From Erythrobacter sp. QSSC1-22B (GTDB lineage: Bacteria; Pseudomonadota; Alphaproteobacteria; Sphingomonadales; Sphingomonadaceae), in assembly GCF_001678665.1 (NCBI RefSeq), contig NZ_LZRP01000001.1, positions 744,001-808,000 of the forward strand: 64,000 nucleotides of DNA, read 5' to 3'. The position numbers and the translations under genes were made by a program. Within the stretch, counting starts at the first letter, position 1, and every line of letters begins with the position of its first letter. Below are positions 51,258 to 61,026 of this stretch, piece after piece. The notes under the pieces are model-generated. The model had not been told where the DNA came from. It made no database searches and saw only the letters and a program-made list of their open reading frames with translations.

Positions 51258-52421
51258 CTACATCGAGCGGGCGATCACCATCCGCATGATCTCGTTCGAA
51301 CCGCCGAAAATCCGCGTGATGCGGCTGTCGCGATACATCCGCGCGATCGGGTAGTCGTTGATATAGCCCGAGCCGCCATGCAGCTGGAGGCATTTGTCGA
51401 CCACTTCGCTCTGCAGTTCGGTGACCCAGTATTTGGCCATGCAGGCGGTGGGCACATCGAGCTTGCCCTCGAGATGCTTGGAGATGCAGTCGTTGACGAA
51501 GACCCGTGCGGCGGTGCCTTTCGCCTTGAGGTCGGCGAGCACGAACTGGGTATTCTGGAAGTCCCACACCGTCTGGCCGAATGCCTTGCGCTCCTTGACG
51601 AATTCGACCGTCACATCGAGCGCGCGCTCGATCCCGCTGATCGCACCCATGGCGATGATCAGCCGTTCCTGCGGCAGCTCGCCCATCAGCTGGTAGAAGC
51701 CCTTGCCTTCCACACCGCCGAGCACGTTCTCGGCGGGTACGAAGACATCGTCGAAGAACAGCTCGGAGGTGTCCTGCGCATCGAGCCCGATCTTGTCGAG
51801 CTTCTTGCCGCGCTGGAAGCCCTCGGCGCCTTCGGTCTCGAACAGCAGCAGCGAAATACCCTTGGCGCGTTCCTTGGGATCGGTCTTGGCGACGACGATG
51901 ATGAAATCGGCGATCTGGCCGTTGGAGATGTAGGTTTTCGCGCCGTTGAGCCGGTAGCCATTGCCATCCTTGAGCGCGGTGGTGGTGATGCTCTGCAGAT
52001 CCGATCCGACACCCGGCTCGGTCATCGCGATCGCGCTCACCAGCTCGCCGCTGACCAGCTTCGGCAGGTAGCGCTTCTTCTGCTCCTCGGTCCCGTGGCG
52101 GACCAGATATGGCAGGATCACGGTGTTGTGCAGGCTGGCGGCGAAGCCATCGACATTGTGTTTGCCCTGCTGGTCGATGACCACCATGTCGTGGCGGAAA
52201 TCGCCGCCATGGCCGCCGTATTCCTCGGGCACCGAAACGCCGAGCAGACCGGCCTCGCCCGCCTCGTTCCAGAACTCGCGCTCGACCTGGCCATCCTCGC
52301 GCCATTTGGCGACGCGCTTTTCGGGGGCGTGCTTTTCGTAGAATTTGCCAACGGCATCGGCGAAGATCGAGATTTCCTCGTCGTCCATGAACTCGGGCGG
52401 CGGAATGTCGATTACGGGCAT
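51258..52421 (-). CDS. Acyl-CoA dehydrogenase family protein
   Basis: FAD-dependent dehydrogenase of 387 residues, probably acting on medium/long or branched acyl-CoA. It has AIAMTEPGVGSDLQSITTTA and TYISNGQIADFIIVVAKTD. The C-terminal signature is KCLQLHGGSGYINDYPIARMYRD followed by IFGGSNEIMR. At the position where short-chain enzymes and GcdH carry the catalytic Glu (YEGT), this protein has FGG. The base must therefore lie elsewhere, as in the long-chain or isovaleryl type. It is followed by the terminator at 51201 and is in the same orientation as the crotonase gene 59 bases upstream. Confidence 0.92.
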   Translation of the reverse strand: MPVIDIPPPEFMDDEEISIFADAVGKFYEKHAPEKRVAKWREDGQVEREFWNEAGEAGLLGVSVPEEYGGHGGDFRHDMVVIDQQGKHNVDGFAASLHNTVILPYLVRHGTEEQKKRYLPKLVSGELVSAIAMTEPGVGSDLQSITTTALKDGNGYRLNGAKTYISNGQIADFIIVVAKTDPKERAKGISLLLFETEGAEGFQRGKKLDKIGLDAQDTSELFFDDVFVPAENVLGGVEGKGFYQLMGELPQERLIIAMGAISGIERALDVTVEFVKERKAFGQTVWDFQNTQFVLADLKAKGTAARVFVNDCISKHLEGKLDVPTACMAKYWVTELQSEVVDKCLQLHGGSGYINDYPIARMYRDSRITRIFGGSNEIMRMVIARSM

Positions 52422-52480
52422 TGTAGCATGATCCTCTCTCAGGGGTTATTCAAAGGCAGTCGCGCGCTTGTCCCGCGCGC

Positions 52481-53242
52481 TTACTTGCCCTTCCAGTTCG
52501 GCTTGCGCTTTTCGGCGAAAGCGGCGGCGCCTTCGCGCGCATCCTCACTCATGAAGACCTTGGGCAGCAGTTTGGCCTGCTCGTCCCAGCGCTCTTCCAG
52601 GCTCCAGCCGCGCGACTGGTCGACGATCTGCTTCGAGACGCGGACCGCCAGCGGGCCATTCTCGTTGATCTTGGCTGCCAGTTCCTTGGCCGCATCGAGA
52701 GCCGAGCCCTCGACCACGCGGTTGACCAGGCCCAGTTCGTAGGCTCGGGTCGCGTCGATGAATTCACCGGTCAGCGCCAGCTCCATCGCGATCTTGGGGG
52801 GGATCAGATCGGGCAGCTTCATCAGCCCGCCTGCCGCGGCAGCGAGCCCGCGCTTGGCTTCGGGAATACCGAATTTGGCATCCTTGTTGGCGACCACCAG
52901 ATCGCAGGAAATCATCAGCTCCATGCCGCCCGCCAGCGCATAGCCCTCGACCGCGGCGATCAGCGGCTTGGACGGACCCTGCTGGGTGATGCCGCCGAAA
53001 CCGCGGCCTTCGATGCTCGGGGATTCGCCGCGCAGGAAGCCCTTGAGGTCCATCCCCGAACAGAAGGTTCCGCCCGCACCGGTGAGGATCGCGACCCGCA
53101 GGTCGTCATCCTCGTCGAGCCGGTCCATCGCCGCAGCGATGCCCTCGGCGGCGGCCTTGTTCATGGCGTTCTTGGCTTCGGGGCGGTTGATCGTGACGAT
53201 CAGAATGCCGTCTTCGACCTGGGTCAGGACTTCTTCGCTCAC
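52481..53242 (-). CDS. Enoyl-CoA hydratase/isomerase family protein (crotonase)
   Basis: The 253-residue crotonase-fold enzyme has TINRPEAKNAMN, the oxyanion-hole segment GAGGTFCSGMDLKGF and AVEGYALAGGMELMISCDLVVA. FGIPEAKRGLAAAAGG follows. Both Glu positions used by enoyl-CoA hydratases are present, so hydratase activity is plausible. GTG 53242 is preferred to ATG 53257 because GGGAG lies eight bases before it and the family N-terminus (SEEVLTQVEDGIL) begins there. It is probably co-transcribed with the downstream acyl-CoA dehydrogenase and divergent from the thiolase gene. Confidence 0.92.
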   Translation of the reverse strand: MSEEVLTQVEDGILIVTINRPEAKNAMNKAAAEGIAAAMDRLDEDDDLRVAILTGAGGTFCSGMDLKGFLRGESPSIEGRGFGGITQQGPSKPLIAAVEGYALAGGMELMISCDLVVANKDAKFGIPEAKRGLAAAAGGLMKLPDLIPPKIAMELALTGEFIDATRAYELGLVNRVVEGSALDAAKELAAKINENGPLAVRVSKQIVDQSRGWSLEERWDEQAKLLPKVFMSEDAREGAAAFAEKRKPNWKGK

Positions 53243-53356
53243 AGGCTCATCTCCCATTGCAATGTGAAACTGGTCTTGCGCCCTAGCTGCGGCAGGCTTA
53301 CGCCTACGTCAACCGGCAATCGCCGCAAAAGGCGCGACCGGAGAGGAGAACACTGC

Positions 53357-54625
53357 ATGTCCCAGGCTTATATAATCGACGCTGTCCGCACCCCGCGCGG
53401 GATCGGAAAACAGGGCAAGGGCGCGCTTGCCGACCAGCATCCGCAACACCTTGCCGCCACCGTTCTCAAGGCCATTGCCAGCCGCAACAAGCTCGATACC
53501 GCCACGGTCGACGACGTGATCTGGTCGGTCAGCACGCAGGACGGGATGCAGGGCGGCGACCTGGGCCGGATGGCCGCGCTCGACGCCGGCTACGACGTCA
53601 CCAGCTCGGGCACCACGCTCGACCGCTTCTGCGGCGGCGGAATCACCAGCGTCAGCCTCGCCGCGGCGCAGGTCATGAGCGGGATGGAAGATTGTGTGGT
53701 CGCGGGCGGCACCGAGATGATGAGCCTCACCGGCCAGCTGGCGCGCGACAAGATGGCTGCAGGCATGAAGCCGCCGATGATGGGCAGCTACAACGAGCGG
53801 CTGCAGCAATCGCACCCGCAGAGCCACCAGGGCGTGTGCGGCGATGCCATCGCCACCCAGGAAGGCTTCACCCGCGAGGAACTGGACGAGGTCGGCTATC
53901 GCAGCCAGCAACTCGCCGCGCAGGCGATCAAGGAAGGTCGTTTCGACAAGTCGTTGGTCTCGGTGGTCGACGACGAGGGCACGGTATTGCTGGACCAAGA
54001 GGAGTTCCCCCGCCCGCAGACCACGCGCGAAGGGCTGGCCGCGCTCGAACCCGCCTTCACCAAGATCGCCGATGTCCCGCTCGACCAGAACGGCACCACC
54101 TTCCGCGGTCTGATCAACCGCAAATACCCCGATCTCGAGATCGAGCACTTCCACCATGCTGGCAACAGCTCGGGCGTGGTCGATGGCGCCGCGGCGGTGC
54201 TGGTGACCAGCAAGGCCTACGCGCAGAAGCACGGTCTCAAGCCGCGCGCCCGCATCGTCGCCACCGCCAATATGGGCGATGACCCCACGCTGATGCTCAA
54301 CGCCCCGGTCCCGGCCGCGAGGAAGGTGCTCGAAAAAGCAGGGCTGACGGTGGACGACATCGACCTGTTCGAGATCAACGAGGCCTTCGCGGTGGTCGCG
54401 GCCAAATTCGTTCGCGATCTCGGGCTCGACTGGGACAAGGTCAACGTCAACGGCGGCTCGATCGCGCTGGGCCACCCGATCGGCGCGACCGGTTCGATCC
54501 TGATCGGCACCATGATCGACGAGCTGGAGCGGCAGAACAAGCGCTACGGCCTCGTCACCATGTGCGCCGCAGGCGGCATGGCCCCGGCAATCATCATCGA
54601 GCGGGTCGCGGATTTCGTCGACTGA
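53357..54625 (+). CDS. Acetyl-CoA C-acyltransferase (thiolase)
   Basis: Thiolase of 422 residues catalysing thiolytic cleavage or condensation of acyl-CoA. It has IIDAVRTPRGIGKQGKGALAD and the nucleophile Cys in TLDRFCGGGITSVSLAAAQV. FEINEAFAVVAAKF and GGSIALGHPIGATGS (active-site His) follow, then the second Cys in TMCAAGGMAPA. GGAGAGGAG precedes ATG 53357; the frame open from 53264 is not a gene start. Beta-oxidation partners (crotonase, acyl-CoA dehydrogenase) lie just upstream in the opposite orientation. Confidence 0.95.
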   Translation: MSQAYIIDAVRTPRGIGKQGKGALADQHPQHLAATVLKAIASRNKLDTATVDDVIWSVSTQDGMQGGDLGRMAALDAGYDVTSSGTTLDRFCGGGITSVSLAAAQVMSGMEDCVVAGGTEMMSLTGQLARDKMAAGMKPPMMGSYNERLQQSHPQSHQGVCGDAIATQEGFTREELDEVGYRSQQLAAQAIKEGRFDKSLVSVVDDEGTVLLDQEEFPRPQTTREGLAALEPAFTKIADVPLDQNGTTFRGLINRKYPDLEIEHFHHAGNSSGVVDGAAAVLVTSKAYAQKHGLKPRARIVATANMGDDPTLMLNAPVPAARKVLEKAGLTVDDIDLFEINEAFAVVAAKFVRDLGLDWDKVNVNGGSIALGHPIGATGSILIGTMIDELERQNKRYGLVTMCAAGGMAPAIIIERVADFVD

Positions 54626-54634
54626 TTCTCGGAT

Positions 54635-55723
54635 CTAGCGAGGAGCGGTTGGGAGTTCGGGCACCACGCCCGGCTCCCACTCCTCCCCGGCAAAGCGGAT
54701 CGGCGGGGCTATGTGGTGCGCGCCTTCGTCGGTTTCGACCAGCAGCCCGCGCTCGGCGATATGCGGCTGGTCGAGCGCTTCGCGAAAATCGAGCACCGGC
54801 GCGAAGGCGACATCCTTGTCGGCGAACCAGTCCACCCACTCGTCGCGCGATCTGCTGGCGAATGTCTCGCGCAAAAACGCGATCAACGGCTCCTGCTCGC
54901 CCGCGGGGGCATCCGCATAGGGTAGCAGGTCCTCGCGCCCCAGCGCCGCCAGCAGGACCTTGGCAAACTTGATCTCGCGCCCCCCCAGCGCGACATGGCG
55001 ACCGTCGGCGGTGCGATAGACCTGATACAATCCCGCGCCCCCGAGTGAGCGCTGGCTGGCCGAGCGCGGGCTTTCGCCACCCGCGATCGCGCTGCCCGCG
55101 GTGTGCGCGCACCATGGCAGCAGGCTGTCGAACATCGCGCAGTCGATATAGGCGCCCTCGCCGCTGCGTTCGCGCCCCAGCAGCGCCATCAGGACCGCCG
55201 AGAGCGCGGTTAGCCCCGCCGCCATATCCGAACTCGCCACCCCGGGCACCACCGGCGCGCCATCGGGCCCGTCGTTGACCGCGAGGAAGCCCGCCAGCGC
55301 CTGCACCGCCATATCGTGCGCGGGATGCTGCGCCAGCGCGCCGTCCTGCCCGAAGGCGGTGATCGAGCAATAGACGATTGCCGGGTTGAGCGCGCGCACC
55401 GCCTCGTAATCGAACCCCAGCCGCGCCATCACCCCGGGGCGGAACCCCTCGACGAAGACATCCGCCTCGCGGCACAATTCGACGAGCGCGGCCTTGCCTT
55501 CGGCACTCTTGAGATCGAGCGCGCGGCTTTCCTTGCCGCGGTTGCAATTGGCAAACCAGACCGAGTGCCCCGCCTCGAACGGCCCCTGATCGCGCGCCGG
55601 ATCGCCCGCCAGCGGTTCGATCTTGATCACCCGCGCGCCGTGATCGGCCATCATCACGGTCATCATCGGACCGGGCAGAAATTGCGTCAGATCGACGACG
55701 GTGATTCCGGACAGTCTGCCCAT
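54635..55723 (-). CDS. CaiB/BaiF family CoA-transferase or alpha-methylacyl-CoA racemase
   Basis: Family III CoA-transferase fold of 362 residues. It has GITVVDLTQFLPGPMMTVMM, GARVIKIEPLAGDPARD, NCNRGKESRALDLK and VFVEGFRPGVMARLG. The Asp in AHDMAVQALAGF lies where racemases and transferases carry their catalytic Asp. GxxHDxxxxALxG with FxPGxMxRLG favours a racemase-like member, but transferase activity is possible. The second ATG (55723) is preferred to 55729 because GAGGA lies six bases before it. It converges with the thiolase gene, leaving nine bases between the stops. Confidence 0.9.
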   Translation of the reverse strand: MGRLSGITVVDLTQFLPGPMMTVMMADHGARVIKIEPLAGDPARDQGPFEAGHSVWFANCNRGKESRALDLKSAEGKAALVELCREADVFVEGFRPGVMARLGFDYEAVRALNPAIVYCSITAFGQDGALAQHPAHDMAVQALAGFLAVNDGPDGAPVVPGVASSDMAAGLTALSAVLMALLGRERSGEGAYIDCAMFDSLLPWCAHTAGSAIAGGESPRSASQRSLGGAGLYQVYRTADGRHVALGGREIKFAKVLLAALGREDLLPYADAPAGEQEPLIAFLRETFASRSRDEWVDWFADKDVAFAPVLDFREALDQPHIAERGLLVETDEGAHHIAPPIRFAGEEWEPGVVPELPTAPR

Positions 55724-55831
55724 GTGCATTCCTCGTTTGTTTTGCTCGCAGCCCCACCCGGTTCGGCGGTCTGCATCGATTTAGCCGCCGCCCACATGGA
55801 GGAGGAATTGCGGCTGCGCCAGTTGCACGCC

Positions 55832-56428
55832 TCAGCGTTCGACAGGCAATCGGGCTTTTGCGAGCGCAAGGTCTGCGGCAGTGTCGATATCGAACAGGCT
55901 GTCGGGCGAGAGGGGCGACAAGGCATCCGCGCCATCGCTCCAGCCCTGCCCGCCCGCTCCGCGGTCGCCGCGCAAGCCGCCGAGACGCGCAAACATGGCA
56001 GCGGGAAACCCTGCCGGATTGCCCCGCCTGCCGTCGGGATAGAGTGTGAACACCGCTCCGTCGCCCTGCGCGAGACGGCGCAGATGCCCGGCTTCGACAA
56101 AAGGCATGTCGGCGAGCAGGAGGACGAGCCGCGAGCAATTCTTCGCCACTTGCGCCGCGCAACGGATCGAACTGGCCAGCCCCTCGCTCGCGCGGGCATT
56201 CACCACGGTTTGCCATGGGGCTCCGGAGAACAGGCATGCGGAATGCTCGCTTGCCACCACGAAGCGGGTCAAGAAGCCTGCACGAAGCGCGGCTTGCGCA
56301 GCGAATTCCCAAAGCGGGCGCTGATCCAGCTCGGCCGCCAGCTTGTCTCCCGTGAACCGCTCCCCGCGACCGGCAGCCAGCAATGCGACCGCGATCGACG
56401 GGTCGAGCGGGTCAGCGCAAGCCGTCAT
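55832..56428 (-). CDS. MobA/MocA-like nucleotidyltransferase (molybdenum cofactor)
   Basis: The 198-residue product has the NTP-transferase start AVALLAAGRGERFTGDKLAAEL, a variant of the GxGxRxG..K nucleotide-binding loop. LVLLLADMPFVEAGHLRRL follows, with the metal Asp. The C-terminus carries GRRGNPAGFPAAMF and DIDTAADLALAKA. This pattern fits MocA-type cytidylyltransferases that make the dinucleotide form of molybdopterin used by the XDH family. The ATG at 56428 lies 17 bases inside the xdhC-like gene, so the two are coupled. It is the last gene of the molybdo-enzyme operon. Confidence 0.88.
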   Translation of the reverse strand: MTACADPLDPSIAVALLAAGRGERFTGDKLAAELDQRPLWEFAAQAALRAGFLTRFVVASEHSACLFSGAPWQTVVNARASEGLASSIRCAAQVAKNCSRLVLLLADMPFVEAGHLRRLAQGDGAVFTLYPDGRRGNPAGFPAAMFARLGGLRGDRGAGGQGWSDGADALSPLSPDSLFDIDTAADLALAKARLPVER

Positions 56429-57251
56429 AGAGGCCGACCACCTCGGCCAGAGTCGAAAGCGCCAGCGCCTGCGGTGTCCGGCAGGCGTGGAGCAGCCCAA
56501 TCGGGCTGCGCAGCCGGGCGATATCCTCCTCCCGCGCGCCACGGGAAAGCAACGTCATCGTTCGTTGCGCGCGCGCGTTCTCGCCGCCCTGCGCGCCGAT
56601 GTAGAAGGCCTGTCCCGCCAGCGCGTCCTCGAGCAGCGCGGCCTCCCATTCGTGATCGTGGAACAGCAGGATCACGGCGGTCCAGCGGTCCGTCGGAACC
56701 AGCCCCGGCGCTTTGCCCAAGGTCAGCCGAGACTTGTCGATAGCCTCGATCTCGATGCCGGAAGCCCGCGCGAGCCGCGCGAGTGTCGCCAGTTCGGGCC
56801 CCTCGCCATAGGCGCGCAGCCGCAGTGCAGGGATGTATGCGCGGCGACGCATTTGCCCCACGTCCGGCAACTGCAGTTCGGCAGGCCGGCGCGCCTGCAG
56901 GAGCGCCAATGCCTCGCGGCAGGCACTTCTGTCGGGAGCGGGATCGAGCAATATGTCCAGCCCCCCGCCGCAAGGCAGGCGGAAGTCGATGACATCCGAG
57001 CCACGACCATAGCGCCGGACCACCGGCCCGTCGAAATCGCGGATATCCGCGGCAAGCTGGCTTTCAAGGCAGCCATCGGCGAGATCGCCGACCACCCCGC
57101 CATCGGGCAGCACCGCCAGCTGCGCACCGATCCGGCGCGAGAAGCTGCCTTCGATCCCGACGATAGTGCACAGCGCCACGCCCGGCTCGCAGGCGGCTGC
57201 AAGCGCGGCGTGATCCTGATCGAAAACCTGTGGCGAGTCCGTCCGCAGCAT
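56412..57251 (-). CDS. XdhC/PaoD-type molybdenum insertion chaperone
   Basis: Chaperone of 279 residues that protects and inserts sulfurated molybdenum cofactor into XDH-family enzymes. It has TIVGIEGSFSRRIGAQLAVLPDG, VGDLADGCLESQLAADI and FRLPCGGGLDILLDP with the conserved Cys. A C-terminal Rossmann-like domain includes FYIGAQGGENARAQRTMTLL and RLRSPIGLLHACRTPQALALS. The ATG at 57251 lies two bases after the large-subunit stop. Its position directly after the catalytic subunit, before a MocA-like gene, is the expected PaoD/XdhC location. Confidence 0.92.
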   Translation of the reverse strand: MLRTDSPQVFDQDHAALAAACEPGVALCTIVGIEGSFSRRIGAQLAVLPDGGVVGDLADGCLESQLAADIRDFDGPVVRRYGRGSDVIDFRLPCGGGLDILLDPAPDRSACREALALLQARRPAELQLPDVGQMRRRAYIPALRLRAYGEGPELATLARLARASGIEIEAIDKSRLTLGKAPGLVPTDRWTAVILLFHDHEWEAALLEDALAGQAFYIGAQGGENARAQRTMTLLSRGAREEDIARLRSPIGLLHACRTPQALALSTLAEVVGLYDGLR

Positions 57252-57253
57252 CG

Positions 57254-59446
57254 TCAATCGGGCATCGCCGCGATCACCTTGTCGGGGGTCATCGGGAAGC
57301 TGAGCACCCGCGCGCCGCAGGCGTTGTAGATCGCGTTTCCGATCGCCGCGGCGCCGCCGCACATCCCCAGCTCGCCGATCCCCTTGGCCTGGATCGGGCT
57401 GGCGGCGGGATCGCGTTCCTCGACCATGATCACCTCCAGATCGGGGACATCGCGATGGACCGGGACGTGGTATTCGGCGAGATCGCAATTGACCACATGG
57501 CCATCGACCGGATCGAAGAGCAGCGATTCGGTCAGCGCGGTGCCGATGCTCCAGACGATCCCGCCTAGGCATTGCGAGCGTGCGGTCTTGGCGTTGAGCA
57601 CCCGGCCGAAGCCGAAGGCGCCGAGCATGCGGTCGACCCGCGTCTCGCCGGTGAAGCGGTTGACCCGCACCTGCGCGAAGAAGGCGCCATAGCCCGAGGC
57701 GGTGTAGTCGTCCGCGATATCGCCGGGCTCGTAATGCCCCTCGAACGAAAGTTCTTCGCCATCGAGCAATTCGACCAGCGTTGCGCCGCCGACCACGCCG
57801 CCATCCTTGAGCTTGAGTTCGTCGGTAGATACGCCCGCCTTGCTGGCAAGCTTCGCCCGCAATTCCTCGCATGCGACGAACACCGCCGAGCCGATCGAGG
57901 ATGCGCCCCAGCTCCCGCCCGAGCCTGGCCCGCGCGGAAATTCCGTATCGCCGAGCTCGACCAGTACCTGGTCCATCGGCAGGCCGAGCATCTCGCCCGC
58001 AACCTGGCCGACGATGGAATAGGTGCCCGTGCCGATATCGGTCATGTCGGTCTCGACCAAAGCCGTGCCATCGGGTTTGAGCGTCACCCGCGCGCGCGCC
58101 TCGGCGACATTGTGCACCCGAGCCGCGCTCGCCATGCCGGTGCCGATCCACCATTCGCCGTCGCGGTGCTGGCGCGGTTGGCGCGCGCCGCTGTCCCAAC
58201 CGAAGGCCTTCGCCCCCTGCTCGAGGCATTCGGCAAGCTTGCGAGACGAATAGGGCAGCCCTTCGGAGGGGTGGCGTTCGGGAATATTGCGCAGCCGCAG
58301 TTCGACCGGATCGATCCCGACCTGCTGGGCCAGCATGTCCATCGCCGATTCGAGCGCCGGCATCCCGACCGCCTCGCCCGGCGCACGGACCGAGCCCGCC
58401 GTCATCCGGTGGATGCGCGCGACCTCAAGCTGGAGCAGGCGGTTCTCGCCGGCATAAAGGAACTCGCTCGATTGCAGCACCGGCTCGGCGAAGGTCTCGC
58501 CCGGCAATTGCGAGACGCGGGCCTCGTGTCCAAAACCGGTCAGGTGCCCGTCCTTATCGGCGGAGAGGCGCAGACGCTGCTTCGTCTCGGAACGGCGCAT
58601 GATTGTCTGGAAAACCTGCTGGCGGCTGAGCACCACGCGTACCGGGCGCTCCAGCTCCATCGCTGCGATCGAGGCGGCTACCGTCTCCTCGCTGATGCCG
58701 AGCTTGGAGCCAAAGCCACCGCCGACATAGCGCGAGATCAGCCTCACCTGTTCCTCCTGAAGGCCCAGCGCATCGGCCAGTTCGGCGATGTTGTAGTTGA
58801 GCATCTGCAGCGAGGCGTGGACGGTCAGCTTTGTCCCATCCCATTGCGCGATCGCCGCGTGCGGTTCCATCGCCGCCGAATTGTGGCCTTCGGTGGTGTA
58901 GGTCACATCGACGCTGTGCGCCGCCGCGCTCATCGCCTGCGCGAGATCGCCCTGCCGTGTGGCGCCGTCCTGAGGTTCGGCCCCGGCCGTTTCGGGATCG
59001 AGCGGGACATCGTCGAGATCGTCGGCTCGGTAGTCGAAGGTCAGATGCTTGGCCGCGTCGCGCGCCTGTTCGAAGCTCTGCGCCACCACCAATGCGATCG
59101 GCTGGCCGAAATAGCCGACCTCGCGAGCGGGCTGCTCCGGAGCTTCGCCCGCGGTGCCCTGAGCCGCGCGCGCCGTCAGCCGCTCGTCATCGATCACCGC
59201 GACCACGCCGGGCATCGACAAGACCGAGGCCTTGTCGATCGCCGTGATCTCCCCCCGGGTAAAGGGTGCGGTGACCAGCACGCCTTCGAGACAGTCGGCG
59301 ACCGGGTATTCGGCCGCATAGGGCGCGGTCCCGGTGACTTTGGCGAGCCCGTCGGGACGCGCCAGCGGCTGGCCAATGATGCCCTGCTCCATGCCGTCGA
59401 GCACATTGCGGGTATCGGGTTCGTCCTGCTTTAGATGCGCGCTCAC
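57254..59446 (-). CDS. paoC: Molybdopterin-binding subunit of a PaoC/XDH-family oxidoreductase
   Basis: Catalytic subunit of 730 residues for hydroxylation of aldehydes, purines or N-heterocycles. It has GQPLARPDGLAKVTGTAPYAAEY, GHNSAAMEPHAAIAQWDG, RLISRYVGGGFGSKLG and RAPGEAVGMPALESAMDML. The C-terminal QAKGIGELGMCGGAAAIGNAIY carries the catalytic Glu. The short length (about 730) and linkage to separate FeS and FAD subunits match the PaoABC aldehyde oxidoreductase class. The GTG start at 59446 overlaps the FAD-subunit stop (GTGA). A frame open to 59626 has no start support. Confidence 0.92.
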   Translation of the reverse strand: MSAHLKQDEPDTRNVLDGMEQGIIGQPLARPDGLAKVTGTAPYAAEYPVADCLEGVLVTAPFTRGEITAIDKASVLSMPGVVAVIDDERLTARAAQGTAGEAPEQPAREVGYFGQPIALVVAQSFEQARDAAKHLTFDYRADDLDDVPLDPETAGAEPQDGATRQGDLAQAMSAAAHSVDVTYTTEGHNSAAMEPHAAIAQWDGTKLTVHASLQMLNYNIAELADALGLQEEQVRLISRYVGGGFGSKLGISEETVAASIAAMELERPVRVVLSRQQVFQTIMRRSETKQRLRLSADKDGHLTGFGHEARVSQLPGETFAEPVLQSSEFLYAGENRLLQLEVARIHRMTAGSVRAPGEAVGMPALESAMDMLAQQVGIDPVELRLRNIPERHPSEGLPYSSRKLAECLEQGAKAFGWDSGARQPRQHRDGEWWIGTGMASAARVHNVAEARARVTLKPDGTALVETDMTDIGTGTYSIVGQVAGEMLGLPMDQVLVELGDTEFPRGPGSGGSWGASSIGSAVFVACEELRAKLASKAGVSTDELKLKDGGVVGGATLVELLDGEELSFEGHYEPGDIADDYTASGYGAFFAQVRVNRFTGETRVDRMLGAFGFGRVLNAKTARSQCLGGIVWSIGTALTESLLFDPVDGHVVNCDLAEYHVPVHRDVPDLEVIMVEERDPAASPIQAKGIGELGMCGGAAAIGNAIYNACGARVLSFPMTPDKVIAAMPD

Positions 59447-60425
59447 AGTTCCATCCCCGTCGCTTCGGCCAGCACCGCGGTCAGCGTACGCCGTGCCAGC
59501 GGTATCTTGTAGGCATTCTCGCCATAGCTCTGCGCGCCGTCGAGCAGCACATCGGCAGCCTCGTCGAACAGCTTTGCCGAGGGTTCCTTGCCCAGCAGCA
59601 GCGCGCTCAACCGCGGGTCCTGCCAAGGCTTGTGCGCCAAGCCGCCAAAGGCGAGATCGGCGCGGGTGAAGCGGCCATCCTCAAGCGCGACGATTGCAGC
59701 GACCGAGACCATGGCGAAGGCATAGGACGACCGCTCGCGGACCTTGCGGTAGAGCTGTCGTCCTGCGACCGGTGGGGGCAGGATCACCGCAGTGATGATC
59801 TCGCCATCCTCCAGCACATTGTCGCGCCACGGCGTATCGCCGGGCAGGCAATGGAAATCGCGCACCGGCACGTTGCGGGTGTGGCCCTTTGCGTCGGCGA
59901 TCTCGACAACGGCACCCAGTGCCGCCATCGCGACCGCCATGTCGCCGGGATAGGTGGCGATGCACTCGTCGCTGGTGCCGAGCACCGCGTGGAGCCGCGC
60001 GACGCCTTTCAGCGCACCGCAACCCGAGCCGGGCTCGCGCTTGTTGCAGGGCTGGTCGATGTTCGTGAAGTAATAGCACCGCGTCCGCTGGCACAGATTG
60101 CCGCCGGTGGTCGCCTTGTTGCGCAATTGCTGGCTCGCCCCGGCCAGGATCGCGCGGGCAAGCAGCGGATACTCGCGGCGCACCCGCTCGTGGACCGCGG
60201 TTGCGGTATTGGTCGCGAGCGCGCCGATCCTCAGGCCGCCATCGTCCGTATCGTCGATGCGACCGAGCGGCAGGCGGTGGATATCGACCAGCGTCTGCGG
60301 CGTTTCCACCTGCAGCTTCATCAGATCGATCAGATTGGTCCCGCCGGCGATCGCCCTGGTGCCCTCGTCGGCGCAGAGCTGCGCGGCGTGTTCGAGCCGG
60401 TCGGCGCGTTGGAAATCGAAGGGCT

Positions 60426-60429
<4 letters not shown>
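59443..60429 (-). CDS. paoB: FAD-binding subunit with extra [4Fe-4S] site (PaoB type)
   Basis: Middle subunit of 328 residues. It has a VAO/CO-dehydrogenase flavoprotein fold: [20 protein letters not shown] and [12 protein letters not shown], then [23 protein letters not shown] Cys-rich insert ([18 protein letters not shown], then GSGCGAL) supplies four cysteines. This matches the additional [4Fe-4S] cluster that distinguishes PaoB from ordinary XDH FAD subunits. The ATG at 60429 overlaps the stop of the [2Fe-2S] subunit gene. It passes electrons between molybdenum, FAD and acceptor. Confidence 0.92.
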
Positions 60430-60932
<503 letters not shown>

Positions 60933-61026
60933 TGCAAGCTCCTCCAACCGATCGAACGCACGTCACGCGCAGAAGTGTCCGCCGCCACGGCTTTTCTTGC
61001 AGACCTGGACCGGGGATCCTGCGCCG

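Noticed and set aside
57571-57578. ATTGCGAG resembling the start of the REP-like element
   Set aside because: It lies inside the conserved coding sequence of the molybdenum subunit and does not extend into the rest of the 38-base arm.
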